From positions 1,655,501-1,719,500 of the forward strand of contig NZ_CP027762.1 of NCBI RefSeq assembly GCF_003852315.1: a stretch of DNA of 64,000 nucleotides. Direction: 5' to 3'. The notes beneath the pieces are model-generated. The model was not told the DNA's origin, made no database searches, and was given only the letters and a program-made list of their open reading frames with translations. Positions 9,627 through 17,771 of the stretch are shown piece by piece. Origin of the DNA: Pseudomonas sp. LBUM920. GTDB taxonomy: Bacteria; Pseudomonadota; Gammaproteobacteria; Pseudomonadales; Pseudomonadaceae. Both the position numbers and the translations under genes were made by a program. Every line of letters begins with the position of its first letter. Within the stretch, counting starts at the first letter, position 1.

Positions 9627-10626
9627 CAATGGCCTCCAGGGCAATCACGAAGACGGTAACGTCATCCCGGCCGCGACAGAAGTCACGGTGAAGGATGGCG
9701 GCGATCAGGGCGGGGTGGCGGTGGCAAAGCCCGGGATAGTCCGCAAGGTTCCAGCGTGACTGCAGCCCGTCGCTGTAAAGGATCAGCAGTTGGCCGCTGA
9801 CCTGAGCGTAGTCGAAGGGTTGCGCCTTGCGAAACTGCACGCCGACGATGCCCGGGTGGGACGCCAGCCCGCGCGATTTGCCGAAGGCAATCAGGCTGGC
9901 GCCGATGTTGCCCACGCCGGTGAAACGCAGCCGGTCAGCCACGGCGTCGTATTGCGCCACGGCCACTGCGCCGCCCCGGGTGCCGTTCATGCCGATATGC
10001 ATGTCGTTGAGCAGCGTGGCCGAGTCCTGGAAGGGGTCTTGGGCAAACACCTCTTCGCCCGCGCGCGCTGCCCGTTCGGCTTCGCTGCCATGGCCCAGGC
10101 CGTCGGCAACCATCACGCTGAACCGGCCCGCTTCGATTGCCAGGTGCCAGGCGTCGCCACAGGCCGGATCGTCGTGCAAGGAATGCTGGCTGACGCCATA
10201 GCGGATATCCCGCGTGTTCGACGTGCGTGGGTAGAGCCGCGCCAACATCGCCGTGCCCCGATGATCGGCATGCACATCAAAGACCTGGGCCACACGCGAT
10301 ATGGCGCCCATGCCGATGCCTTGCGTGCCGCCCGTGGAGAACCCATCCACCAGGCAGCTTTCCAGATCGAAGCCCTGACCACGGTCGACGGCAATCATTT
10401 CTACGCCCTGATTGCCCGTGGCGCGCAGGTGCAGCTCGCCATGGGCGGCATGCTTGAGGATATTGCTGGCAAGTTCGGTCGCCACCAGGGCCACGCGCCC
10501 GGCGTCGGTTTCATCAAAACCCAGCAGCTCGGCAAGCTGCTGGGCGCTGCGCCGGGCATAGCCGATTTGGCTGACATCTTCGATCAAAAGCACTTGGGTC
10601 AAGGCGCTGGGAATATTCAGGTCCAT
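9619..10626 (-). CDS. RsbT/RsbX-like fusion: HATPase_c_2 kinase domain plus PP2C phosphatase
   Basis: 335 residues. The N-terminal part (about 15-135) is a GHKL ATPase of the RsbW/RsbT type with an N-box in VATELASNILKHA and DRGQGFDLE plus GGTQGIGMGA. The C-terminal part (about 145-330) is a SpoIIE/RsbX-like PP2C phosphatase with metal-binding aspartates in VADGLGHG, YSDGLQSRW and GRDDVTV. In stressosomes RsbX removes phosphates from RsbR and RsbS to reset the complex; here that function appears fused to a second kinase-like domain. It overlaps the rsbT-like gene by 10 bases and the downstream kinase gene by 8. The role is inferred from domains and order. Confidence 0.85.
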   Translation of the reverse strand: MDLNIPSALTQVLLIEDVSQIGYARRSAQQLAELLGFDETDAGRVALVATELASNILKHAAHGELHLRATGNQGVEMIAVDRGQGFDLESCLVDGFSTGGTQGIGMGAISRVAQVFDVHADHRGTAMLARLYPRTSNTRDIRYGVSQHSLHDDPACGDAWHLAIEAGRFSVMVADGLGHGSEAERAARAGEEVFAQDPFQDSATLLNDMHIGMNGTRGGAVAVAQYDAVADRLRFTGVGNIGASLIAFGKSRGLASHPGIVGVQFRKAQPFDYAQVSGQLLILYSDGLQSRWNLADYPGLCHRHPALIAAILHRDFCRGRDDVTVFVIALEAIDG

Positions 10627-11021
10627 CGGGTGATCGTCACGCGTGTGCCCTCGCCGGGTGCGGTTTCCAGTTCAAACTCGTCCACCAGGCGCCTGGCGCC
10701 GGTCAGGCCCAGGCCCAGGCCGCTGCCGGAGGTCCAGCCGTCGGTCAGGGCCAGCTTGAGGTCGGGAATGCCGGGGCCTTCATCGCGAAAGGTCAGGCGC
10801 AGGCCGGGGCGATGGTCTCTTTCGACGACGCTCCAATCCATGTACCCGCCGCCGCCGTAGACCACGGTGTTGCGCGCCAGCTCACTGACGGCCGTGACCA
10901 GCTTGGTCAGGTCGATCAGGCGCATGCCGCAGTCCTGTGCCAGCCTGCGTACTAATTGTCTGGCCAGCACAACGTCCTGTTCGATCAGCACGGGATGCGT
11001 GCCGCTGCTGGCTTGGCTCAT
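10617..11021 (-). CDS. rsbT: Anti-sigma-factor-type serine kinase RsbT
   Basis: 134 residues, almost entirely a GHKL ATPase domain: TAVSELARNTVVYGGGG (N-box), FRDEGPGIPD (G1 box) and SGSGLGLGLTGARRL (G2 box). The length and motifs fit RsbT, the switch kinase that phosphorylates RsbS and RsbR and is then released from the stressosome to activate a partner. In Bacillus the partner is RsbU. Here no RsbU is seen, and a PP2C fusion and histidine kinases follow instead. ATGA overlap with the rsbS-like gene upstream indicates coupled translation. Confidence 0.88.
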   Translation of the reverse strand: MSQASSGTHPVLIEQDVVLARQLVRRLAQDCGMRLIDLTKLVTAVSELARNTVVYGGGGYMDWSVVERDHRPGLRLTFRDEGPGIPDLKLALTDGWTSGSGLGLGLTGARRLVDEFELETAPGEGTRVTITRWT

Positions 11022-11380
11022 AAGTGTTCTACCCGGTCACGCAGCAGTTTCATGCCGCGCTCGACGTTCAGTGCGGTCGCCACGCCGGGCAGGGTCATGC
11101 CCAGTTCCACCAGGGTAATGGCCACCGCCGGTTGCATGCCCACCAGCACGGTCTGCGCGTCCATGATGCGCGACAGGCCGGAAATGGTGCCGATCATGCG
11201 CCCGATGAACGAGTCGACCATGTCCAGCGCCGAAATGTCGATCAGCACGCCGCGCGCCGACGTGCGGCTGATGCGCTCGGACAGGTCGTCCTGCAGCGTC
11301 ATGGCCAACTGGTCGTGCATGTCGACCTGAATGGTCACGAGCAAAAATTCGCCCATCTGCAAAATAGGGATGCGTTCCAT
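11018..11380 (-). CDS. rsbS: Stressosome scaffold protein RsbS (STAS domain)
   Basis: 120 residues forming one STAS domain: LQMGEFLLVTIQVDM at the first strand, then GVLIDISALDMVDSFIGR and LVGMQPAVAITLVELGM. The conserved DIS motif (Ser50 here) aligns with the serine that RsbT phosphorylates in the Bacillus protein. RsbS and RsbR together build the large icosahedral stressosome core. The gene follows the rsbR-like gene after only two bases and overlaps rsbT (ATGA). Order and spacing match the classic rsbR-rsbS-rsbT cassette. Confidence 0.9.
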   Translation of the reverse strand: MERIPILQMGEFLLVTIQVDMHDQLAMTLQDDLSERISRTSARGVLIDISALDMVDSFIGRMIGTISGLSRIMDAQTVLVGMQPAVAITLVELGMTLPGVATALNVERGMKLLRDRVEHL

Positions 11381-11382
11381 GC

Positions 11383-12234
11383 TTAGACAGCCTTGCTGAT
11401 GGTGACGCCCAGGCGTTTGAGGGCCAGCGCCAGGGCATCCGCCAAGTTGGCTTTGGTCACCACGCCTTGCAGGTCAAGGCCCAGGTGCACGATGGTCTGG
11501 GCAATTTGTGGGCGTACGCCGCTGATGATGCAATCGGCACCCATCAGGCGGATGGCGGTGACGGTTTTCAGCAAGTGTTGGGCCACCAGGGTGTCGACGG
11601 TCGGCACGCCGGTGATGTCGATAATGGCGATTTCCGAGCCGGTGTCGACGATGCGTTGCAGCAGGGACTCCATGACCACCTGGGTGCGTTGCGAGTCCAG
11701 GGTGCCAATCATCGGCAGGGCCAGCACGCCGTCCCACAGCTTCACTACGGGGGTGGACAACTCCAGCAATTCTTCCTGCTGGCGTTTGATGACCGACTCA
11801 CGGGACTTCTGGAAGGTGCGGATGGTGTGCATGCCCAGCGAGTCGAGCAGTTCGGACACTTCCCACAGTTGCTCGGCCAGTTGCGCCGGTTGTTCGGCGT
11901 ACTCACGTTGCAGCAGGCTGAACACTGGGCCTTTAAGGGCGAAAATGAAGCTGGCAGTCTGTTGCGAGTCTTGGCCGATCAAGGCACGGCTGTGCGACAG
12001 CTTTTCCAGGAAGACACGGGTTTCGGCCCAGTTTTCATGGCTTACCTGCTGTGAGCCGCCCTGCAGAAGCGCGTCGATCAGCAAATTAAGGAAGTCGCCC
12101 GCTTGCTGTTTGACGTCATCACCCTTGACGTTTCGTGTGGCTCCCGAAGCCTCGAGGCTCGTAATCCATTCGGTCAGCAGGGCAGGGCGTTGGGTTTGCA
12201 GCGCCTGGATTGTATGAGCTTGAAGAGTTGCCAC
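11383..12234 (-). CDS. rsbR: RsbR-type stressosome sensor protein
   Basis: 283 residues. The N-terminal half (about 1-150) is helical with no cofactor motif that I can identify and matches the divergent globin-like RsbR N-terminal domain. The C-terminal half is STAS, with GVLALPMIGTLDSQRT, AIIDITGVPTVDTLVAQHLL and GVRPQIAQTIVHLGLDL, close to Bacillus RsbR proteins. The Thr of DITG corresponds to an RsbT phosphorylation site. The gene starts with GTG after GGAGA and is first of the operon, facing a divergent LysR gene across a 371-base gap that presumably holds the promoter. The signal sensed is unknown. Confidence 0.9.
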   Translation of the reverse strand: MATLQAHTIQALQTQRPALLTEWITSLEASGATRNVKGDDVKQQAGDFLNLLIDALLQGGSQQVSHENWAETRVFLEKLSHSRALIGQDSQQTASFIFALKGPVFSLLQREYAEQPAQLAEQLWEVSELLDSLGMHTIRTFQKSRESVIKRQQEELLELSTPVVKLWDGVLALPMIGTLDSQRTQVVMESLLQRIVDTGSEIAIIDITGVPTVDTLVAQHLLKTVTAIRLMGADCIISGVRPQIAQTIVHLGLDLQGVVTKANLADALALALKRLGVTISKAV

Positions 12235-12605
12235 GAGAGTCTCCTTGAACGGCTTTAGTTGTTGCGGTGCAATTTATACTAAGTTAGGTTTTTTTGAATT
12301 GTTTCGTGGAATTTTCGTGTTCAAATCCGGCCGTATTGCTCACTTTCGTCTCTGCTACTCAAGCCGATCAGCGGCGTCAACGCTGCCCTCGCTTGAAGAC
12401 TGCCTGTATCGACACCCGCTTCACTGGATTTATCCACCGTAAATGCGATGAAGCGCGAAGATGGCAGGGTACGCCGCTAAGGTTGCAGGTAGTCGCGGTG
12501 CGGGCGCACCTGACGCGCTGATAGCGCCGGCTTCATCGTTGTCGCCGGGTTATCAATCCAAACCCGTGCAGGCACACATGGCGCGCCACCACTGCCCATA
12601 CGATA
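12235..12605. promoter_or_regulatory. Divergent intergenic region between rsbR operon and a lysR gene
   Basis: 371 bases without a supported gene. An A/T-rich patch near 12275-12315 on the rsbR side is the likeliest location of the stressosome promoter. I could not pick convincing -10/-35 boxes, and no inverted repeat stands out. Confidence 0.4.
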
Positions 12606-13541
12606 ATGCCCCCCAAATCGACCACCCTGGCCCATCCCGTGATCATCAACTTCGACCTCAACGACCTCCAGGCTTTTCGCGCCGTGGTAGACAAGGGCAG
12701 TTTTCGCGGCGCCGCCGAAGCCATCCGCATCTCGCAGCCGGCGCTGAGCCGGCGCATCGAAAAGCTCGAGTCCGCCCTCGAGGTGAAGTTGTTCGAACGC
12801 ACCACGCGGCGGGTCAGCCTGACCATGGTCGGTCGGGCATTCTTGCCGCAAGTGGAGCGCATGCTCGACGACCTCGATGTCGCCTTGATGGGCATCAGTA
12901 ACGTGGCGTCCACGCGCATGGGCAACGTGACCATTGCCTGCGTGCCGTCCACCGCTTACTACTTCATGCCCCACGTGATCTCCGAATTCCACAAGCTGTA
13001 CCCCAAGATTCGCCTGCGCGTACTGGACGCCAGCGCCGGCGAGGTGTGCAACGCGGTAGAAAGTGGCGAGGCGGATTTTGGCGTGAGTTTCAGTGGCAGC
13101 CTGGCCGACGAAGTGGAATTTGAACTGTTATTGCAGGAGCGCTACGTCCTGGCCTGTCGGCGTGATCATCCGTTGGCCGAGCGCGAGAGCGTGACCTGGG
13201 CCGAGGCCTACGAGCACGATTACATCACCGTGGACAAAACCTCGGGCAACCGCTTCCTGCTGGACCAGGCGCTGCGTGGGGTGCGGGTGAAAAAACCGAG
13301 TATTTGCGAGACCCACCACGTGACCACGATGATCGGGTTGGTGGAGGCAGGGCTGGGCGTGGCGATGGTGCCGTCGATTGCGATGCCGGCGGGCACGCAC
13401 CCGATTCTGGTAAGCGTGCCGCTGGTAGAACCGCAGGTGATGCGCAATGTGGGCTTGATCAAGCGCCGCGGGCGGACGTTGCCGCCGGCGGCGCTGGAAT
13501 TGGAACGGTTGGTGCGGGAGATGCCGTTTCGGTCAGTGTGA
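12606..13541 (+). CDS. LysR-family transcriptional regulator
   Basis: 311 residues: N-terminal winged helix (NDLQAFRAVVDKGSFRGAAEAIRISQPALSRRIEKLE) and a substrate-binding effector domain from about residue 110 (VTIACVPSTAYYFMPHVISEF). The downstream genes on the opposite strand, a binding protein and a citrate-type symporter, converge on it with a 9-base overlap, so they are plausible targets, though not by shared promoter. The ATG at 12606 lacks a clear ribosome-binding site; a GTG about 11 codons later, just before NFDLNDLQ, is an alternative. Confidence 0.85.
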   Translation: MPPKSTTLAHPVIINFDLNDLQAFRAVVDKGSFRGAAEAIRISQPALSRRIEKLESALEVKLFERTTRRVSLTMVGRAFLPQVERMLDDLDVALMGISNVASTRMGNVTIACVPSTAYYFMPHVISEFHKLYPKIRLRVLDASAGEVCNAVESGEADFGVSFSGSLADEVEFELLLQERYVLACRRDHPLAERESVTWAEAYEHDYITVDKTSGNRFLLDQALRGVRVKKPSICETHHVTTMIGLVEAGLGVAMVPSIAMPAGTHPILVSVPLVEPQVMRNVGLIKRRGRTLPPAALELERLVREMPFRSV

Positions 13542-14294
13542 TACCGAGTCCAACCCGGTGGATTGCACCAGCGGCTGCGCCTCGGGCGAGGCCAGGTACT
13601 GCAACAGTGCCTTGGCCTGCGCCGGATGTTGGGCGTTGACCGGAATGCCCGCCGCAAAGCGCGTCACCGATTGCACGTCTTCCGGGATCTTGCCGACGTA
13701 AGTCACGCCCGGCACCGGCAGCAATTCCGCCACCTGCTGCAGGCCCACCTCGTATTCACCCTTGGCGACCACCGAAGCCACCGGGATGCGCTCGATCATC
13801 TTGCCCTTGGCGGGCATGCCGAGCTTTTTGAACAGCTCCTTCTCGACATACACACCGCTGGCGCTGTCCGAATACGCCACGGACTTGGCCTGGCTCAGCA
13901 CCGCTTTCAACTCGGCATCGGTGCCAATCGCCGGCTTCGCGGCGCCTTGCCTGACCACCAGGCCGATGCGCGAATCGGCCAGCTCCACCCGCGACGCCTT
14001 GTCGACCTTGCCCTGCTTGATCAAGTCATCCAGGGCATAGCCCACCATGATCACCACGTCGGCGTGTTCGCCACGGGCCAGGCGGTTGGGAATCGCTTCC
14101 GGCGCCTTGCCCATGGACGGGCCGAGAATGGTGTCGAGGGTGTCACCGCTTTGCTGGGCGTACTGCGGGCCCAGCAGTTTATAGGCGGCGGTGAAGCCAC
14201 CGGAGGTCATCACCTTGAGTTCTTCGGCCTGGGCCGTCAGCGCCAAAGCGCCGAAGGCCAGGGCGGTCAGGGTTTTGCACAGCGGCTTGATCAT
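13533..14294 (-). CDS. Periplasmic substrate-binding protein, ModA-like
   Basis: 253 residues with a signal peptide (LCKTLTALAFGALALTAQA). It shows the type II binding fold of molybdate/sulfate-class receptors: LKVMTSGGFTAAYKLLGPQ, EHADVVIMVGYALDDLI and ASGVYVEKELFKKLG. No ModB/ModC permease or ATPase is nearby. Instead it overlaps by ATGA the stop of a secondary symporter gene, so the two are co-translated. The ligand may be an organic acid rather than molybdate. The start at 14294 is chosen for the signal peptide and overlap; a longer frame to 14366 would spoil the leader. Confidence 0.75.
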   Translation of the reverse strand: MIKPLCKTLTALAFGALALTAQAEELKVMTSGGFTAAYKLLGPQYAQQSGDTLDTILGPSMGKAPEAIPNRLARGEHADVVIMVGYALDDLIKQGKVDKASRVELADSRIGLVVRQGAAKPAIGTDAELKAVLSQAKSVAYSDSASGVYVEKELFKKLGMPAKGKMIERIPVASVVAKGEYEVGLQQVAELLPVPGVTYVGKIPEDVQSVTRFAAGIPVNAQHPAQAKALLQYLASPEAQPLVQSTGLDSVSH

Positions 14295-15595
14295 GCGGCC
14301 CCCTGCATCACCTGCCCGCGGGTATTGGCGCGGCGGTACAACGCGAGGGTCGAGCACAGCGCGCACAACGCGGCAAACATCATCCAGTAGGCCGGCGAGG
14401 CCTTGTCTTCGGTGATGTGAATGAACCAGGTGGAGATCGCCGGCGTGAAACCGCCAAAGATCGCTGTCGCCAGGCTATAGGCCAGCGAGAAGCCCGCCAC
14501 GCGCACTTCCACCGGCATGATTTCGGTCAGCGCCGGGATCATCGCGCCGTTGTACATGCCGTACAGGAACGAGAACCACAGCAGGGTTTCCAGCATGTGG
14601 CCAAAACTTGGTGCGTTGACCACAAACGACAGTGCCGGGTAAGCGGTGATCACGGTCAGCACGGTCATCGCCACCAGCACCGGCTTGCGGCCGAAACGGT
14701 CACTCAGGGTGCCGCCGATCGGCAGCCAGACAAAGTTCGACACGGCCACCAGCAAGGTCACCAGCAGGGCGTCGGAGGTGCTCAGTTGCAGCACGGTCTT
14801 GCCGAAGGTCGGGGCGTACACGGTAATCAGGTAGAACGCGGTGGTGGTCATGGCCACCATCAGCATGCCGCCGATCACCACGGTCCAGTTCTTCACCAGG
14901 GTCGCCAGCACTTCGCGCATGGTCGGGCGATGCTTGCGGTTGGCGAACTCTTCGGTTTCCTGCAGGTTACGACGCAGCAAAAAGATGAACGGGATAATCA
15001 CGCAGCCGATGGCAAACGGAATACGCCAGCCCCAATCGGCAACCACGGCCGGTTGCATCCACACGTTCAGGCCGTAACCCAATGCGGCGGCGACCACGAT
15101 GGAAATCTGTTGGCTGCCCGACTGCCAGCTGGTGTAGAACCCTTTGCGGCCCGGGGTGGCCATTTCGGAAAGGTAAACCGACACGCCGCCCAGCTCCGCA
15201 CCGGCAGAGAAGCCTTGCAGCAAGCGACCCAACAGCACCAGCAACGGCGCCCACAGGCCGATGGTTTGGTAACCCGGCACCAACACGATCAACAGCGTAC
15301 CGCTGGCCATGATCGACAGGGTCACGATCAACCCTTTGCGGCGACCGACGTCATCGATATAGGCACCCAGAATGATCGCGCCCAACGGTCGCATCAGGAA
15401 GCCCGCGCCGAAAACGGCGAAGGTCATCATTAATGACGCAAACTCATTAGCGGCGGGGAAGAACGCGGCGGCGATGTAGGTGGCGTAGAAGCCGAACAGA
15501 AAGAAGTCGAACTGTTCGAGGAAGTTGCCCGAAGTAACGCGGAATACCGCACCAACTTTCGAGCGGGCAGAGTCGGGCCGGGAAGGGCTAGTCAT
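14291..15595 (-). CDS. MFS metabolite:H+ symporter, CitA/TcuC-like (citrate or tricarballylate)
   Basis: 434 residues, the typical length of the MHS family, with twelve hydrophobic segments. Highly characteristic stretches are SGNFLEQFDFFLFGFYATY, MRPLGAIILGAYIDDVGRRK, GFSAGAELGGVSVYLSEMAT and MTTTAFYLITVYAPTFG. These closely match the citrate-proton symporter CitA and tricarballylate transporter TcuC as I remember them. A tricarboxylate substrate is therefore the best guess. GGAGA precedes the ATG. It forms a two-gene operon with the ModA-like protein, an unusual partner for a secondary transporter. Confidence 0.85.
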   Translation of the reverse strand: MTSPSRPDSARSKVGAVFRVTSGNFLEQFDFFLFGFYATYIAAAFFPAANEFASLMMTFAVFGAGFLMRPLGAIILGAYIDDVGRRKGLIVTLSIMASGTLLIVLVPGYQTIGLWAPLLVLLGRLLQGFSAGAELGGVSVYLSEMATPGRKGFYTSWQSGSQQISIVVAAALGYGLNVWMQPAVVADWGWRIPFAIGCVIIPFIFLLRRNLQETEEFANRKHRPTMREVLATLVKNWTVVIGGMLMVAMTTTAFYLITVYAPTFGKTVLQLSTSDALLVTLLVAVSNFVWLPIGGTLSDRFGRKPVLVAMTVLTVITAYPALSFVVNAPSFGHMLETLLWFSFLYGMYNGAMIPALTEIMPVEVRVAGFSLAYSLATAIFGGFTPAISTWFIHITEDKASPAYWMMFAALCALCSTLALYRRANTRGQVMQGAA

Positions 15596-15793
15596 GGTTT
15601 TGTGTCTCCAGCGTTCTTTTTAAAGTGCTTGTTTCGCTTAAGACCGCGGATAGTGGCTGACACATTTAGAAATGATAAGTGAGTAATTTGGATGCATTGA
15701 TGCGTCCTGGCTATCAATCGCTGCTGGCGTCCAAAATCTCGCCACTGTTCTATGCTTGAAGCTGTGACCAATTCTTACGGATGGGAGGTGGCA

Positions 15794-15940
15794 ATGGCTG
15801 ACAAACACGAGCACCGGGATGAGCACGCGCATGAGCAACCTCGGCGGCAGCCTGAAGAGGAAAAGCCGCAGACCTGGAAGCATCCGGACGATGGTACGGA
15901 GCTTTCCGAGCGAGATCAGGAGCGGCCGCTCAAGCCCTGA
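15794..15940 (+). CDS. Small, highly charged hydrophilic protein
   Basis: 48 residues, very rich in His, Glu, Asp, Arg and Pro (ADKHEHRDEHAHEQPRRQPE), with no hydrophobic stretch, so probably disordered. The ATG at 15794 follows GGGAGG at a good distance, whereas the upstream ATG at 15752 lacks such a site. A REP pair follows directly. From memory, similar short proteins are conserved in fluorescent pseudomonads without known function. The His cluster could bind metal, but this is speculative. Confidence 0.6.
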   Translation: MADKHEHRDEHAHEQPRRQPEEEKPQTWKHPDDGTELSERDQERPLKP

Positions 15941-15965
15941 CTGAATGAGCGAACGCAGTCTAAAG

Positions 15966-16052
15966 GTGGGAGCGGGCTTGCTCGCGAAGGCAATGTGTCA
16001 GTAACCAACAGGCTCACTGATTCACCGCCTTCGCGAGCAGGCCCGCTCCTAC
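15966..16052. repeat. REP doublet (REPIN)
   Basis: Two inverted REP cores, GTGGGAGCGGGCTTGCTCGC and its near-complement GCGAGCAGGCCCGCTCCTAC, flank a short spacer. Typical of P. fluorescens intergenic regions. It lies between the small charged protein and the convergent VOC gene. Confidence 0.85.
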
Positions 16053-16065
16053 ATCGGCGCCACGT

Positions 16066-16458
16066 TCAGCCTACGATTGGCGTGCACAATTCCACCAGCG
16101 TGCCATCCGGGCAGCGCACATACGACACCACCTGGCCCCAAGGCTTGATGGCGGGTGGCGCCAGCTCCGTCGCGCCGTGGGCCAGCGCTTTGGCATGGGC
16201 GACGAACACGTCTTCGGTCATGAACCCGACCTCCATCCCCAGCGGCCTTTTAGAGGCATGCGCCTGGACATGGCCCCCGTCGAAATTCAATTCGCCCAAC
16301 TCATGCGCCGCAAACGAGAGCGTGGTGTCGCCGGTTTCAAGCTCGCCGTAAGTGCCGGATTCATGCAGGAAACGGCGACTGAAGCCGAAGGCCTTCTCGA
16401 AAAACATCAGAGAGGCGGCAACGTCGGGTACATAGATGATGGTGTAGGCAAATTTCAC
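16066..16458 (-). CDS. VOC (glyoxalase/bleomycin-resistance) family protein
   Basis: 130 residues with the paired beta-alpha-beta-beta-beta modules of the VOC fold: FAYTIIYVPDVAASLMFFEKAFGF, and later GFMTEDVFVAHAKALAHGA and VVSYVRCPDGTLVELCTP with the conserved Glu. Relatives include glyoxalase I, dioxygenases and antibiotic-binding proteins, so function cannot be specified. It starts at GTG with AAGGA ahead. The next gene upstream on the same strand ends 42 bases before it, so the two may be co-transcribed. Confidence 0.8.
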   Translation of the reverse strand: MKFAYTIIYVPDVAASLMFFEKAFGFSRRFLHESGTYGELETGDTTLSFAAHELGELNFDGGHVQAHASKRPLGMEVGFMTEDVFVAHAKALAHGATELAPPAIKPWGQVVSYVRCPDGTLVELCTPIVG

Positions 16459-16500
16459 GATCAGGCGGTCCTTGCTGAAAGAGTGGATGAATGAAATGCC

Positions 16501-16680
16501 TCATGACAGCAGCACGGAGACGGGAACCCCCCACGCCAACACCACAAACGCGATCACGGTTGCCAGGCACAGGCCGACAAACACCCGCGTCAGCGTTCTC
16601 ACCGTGGGGTTGGCGATCCCCTTGACTACCCAGAGGCAGAACCCGGCCACCACAATGGCCGAGGCAATAATGAACAGCAC
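16501..16680 (-). CDS. Small two-helix membrane protein
   Basis: A 59-residue frame on the minus strand starting at GTG, with AGGA about eight bases ahead. It has two clear hydrophobic helices, LFIIASAIVVAGFCLWVV (residues 2-19) and FVGLCLATVIAFVVLAW (about 34-50), joined by a short basic loop (KGIANPTVRTLTR). The hydrophobic pattern and intact frame support a real gene. The frame stays open about 20 codons upstream without an ATG. Function unknown. It is divergent from the MexT-like regulator and in tandem with the VOC gene. Confidence 0.5.
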   Translation of the reverse strand: MLFIIASAIVVAGFCLWVVKGIANPTVRTLTRVFVGLCLATVIAFVVLAWGVPVSVLLS

Positions 16681-16809
16681 GATGGTGTTCCTGTGGCCTT
16701 CAAGCGCTGATTTATAATCCCAAAGCCGTCCGATGAACAGTGTTCACATAGACGCAGCCCCGCGGGCTTTCTAAACTGCGGCTTGTCTTGGGGAAAGGGG
16801 CAGGTGCCG

Positions 16810-17745
16810 ATGAATCGCAATGAATTACGCAAGGCCGACATCAACCTGATGGTGGTCTTCGAAGCACTGATGCTCGAGCGCAATGTCACGCGGGTGGCGG
16901 AGAAGCTGTTTCTCGGTCAACCGACCATCAGTTCGGCCCTCAACCGTTTGCGCACGTTATTCAATGACCCGCTGTTTATTCGCGTCGGCCACCGTATGGA
17001 ACCCACCGCGCGCGCCGAGGAGATCATTCAGCACCTGTCGCCGGCCCTGGATTCACTGTCGTCGGCCCTGAGCCTGACCCACGATTTCGATCCCACCCAG
17101 AGCACCATGACCTTTCGCATCGGTTTGTCCGATGACGTCGAGTTCGGCCTGCTGCCGCCCTTGCTGCGGGCGTTGCGCCAGGAAGCGCCGTTGGTGGTGT
17201 TTGTGGTGCAGCATGTGGATTACTGGCGCATCCCTGACCTGCTGGCGTCCGGCGATATCACCGTCGGCATCACCCAGACCCGCGGCCTGCCGGCGAATGC
17301 CAAACGTAAACTGCTGCGGCATATCCGCCCCTGCCTGCTGCGCGCCGACGCCTCGGATAAACCGCTGACCCTCGACGAATATTGCGCACGCCCTCATGTG
17401 CTGGTGTCCCACACCGCCAACGTGTCCGGGTTTGCCGATGAATGGCTGGCCGAAATTGGCCGCAAGCGCCATGTGGTGCTGTCGGTGCCGCAATACAGTG
17501 CGCTGCCGGCACTGCTCGCCGGCACTGACATGATCGCCAGCTTGCCGGACTACACCGCCCAGGCCATGGCCGCTGGCGGCAACCTGTTCTGCGAACCGTT
17601 TCCGTTCGAAACCCCGACCCTGGACTTGTCCATGGTCTGGCTCAGCCACGTCGACACCGACCCGGCGGAACGCTGGATGCGCTCGCGGCTGGAGGCGTTC
17701 ATGAGCGAGCGCGACATGCTGCCGGTGCTGGCGACAAAATCTTGA
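16810..17745 (+). CDS. LysR-family regulator, MexT-like
   Basis: 311 residues. The N-terminus (MNRNELRKADINLMVVFEAL, then VTRVAEKLFLGQPTISSALNRLR) and the inner stretch FRIGLSDDVEFGLLPPLL closely resemble MexT of P. aeruginosa, including LPANAKRK and GRKRHVVL. MexT activates the mexEF-oprN efflux operon, but no such operon is in the window and pseudomonads carry several paralogues, so I keep the call at subfamily level. The start at 16810 has a purine-rich site ahead. An LtrA-like gene follows on the same strand after 26 bases and may be co-transcribed. Confidence 0.8.
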   Translation: MNRNELRKADINLMVVFEALMLERNVTRVAEKLFLGQPTISSALNRLRTLFNDPLFIRVGHRMEPTARAEEIIQHLSPALDSLSSALSLTHDFDPTQSTMTFRIGLSDDVEFGLLPPLLRALRQEAPLVVFVVQHVDYWRIPDLLASGDITVGITQTRGLPANAKRKLLRHIRPCLLRADASDKPLTLDEYCARPHVLVSHTANVSGFADEWLAEIGRKRHVVLSVPQYSALPALLAGTDMIASLPDYTAQAMAAGGNLFCEPFPFETPTLDLSMVWLSHVDTDPAERWMRSRLEAFMSERDMLPVLATKS

Positions 17746-17771
17746 GATAGCCCCTTCAGGGAGTGCCACCG

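Noticed and set aside
9619..12234. A classical sigma-B partner-switching system
   Set aside because: RsbV-, RsbW-, RsbU- and sigma-B-like genes are absent; the operon continues into histidine kinases instead.
13533..14294. modA of a molybdate ABC transporter
   Set aside because: No modB or modC nearby and coupled translation with an MFS symporter make molybdate uptake unlikely as a certain call.
16810..17745. True mexT controlling mexEF-oprN
   Set aside because: Sequence is close to MexT, but no efflux operon follows and several paralogues exist, so only a MexT-like call is justified.
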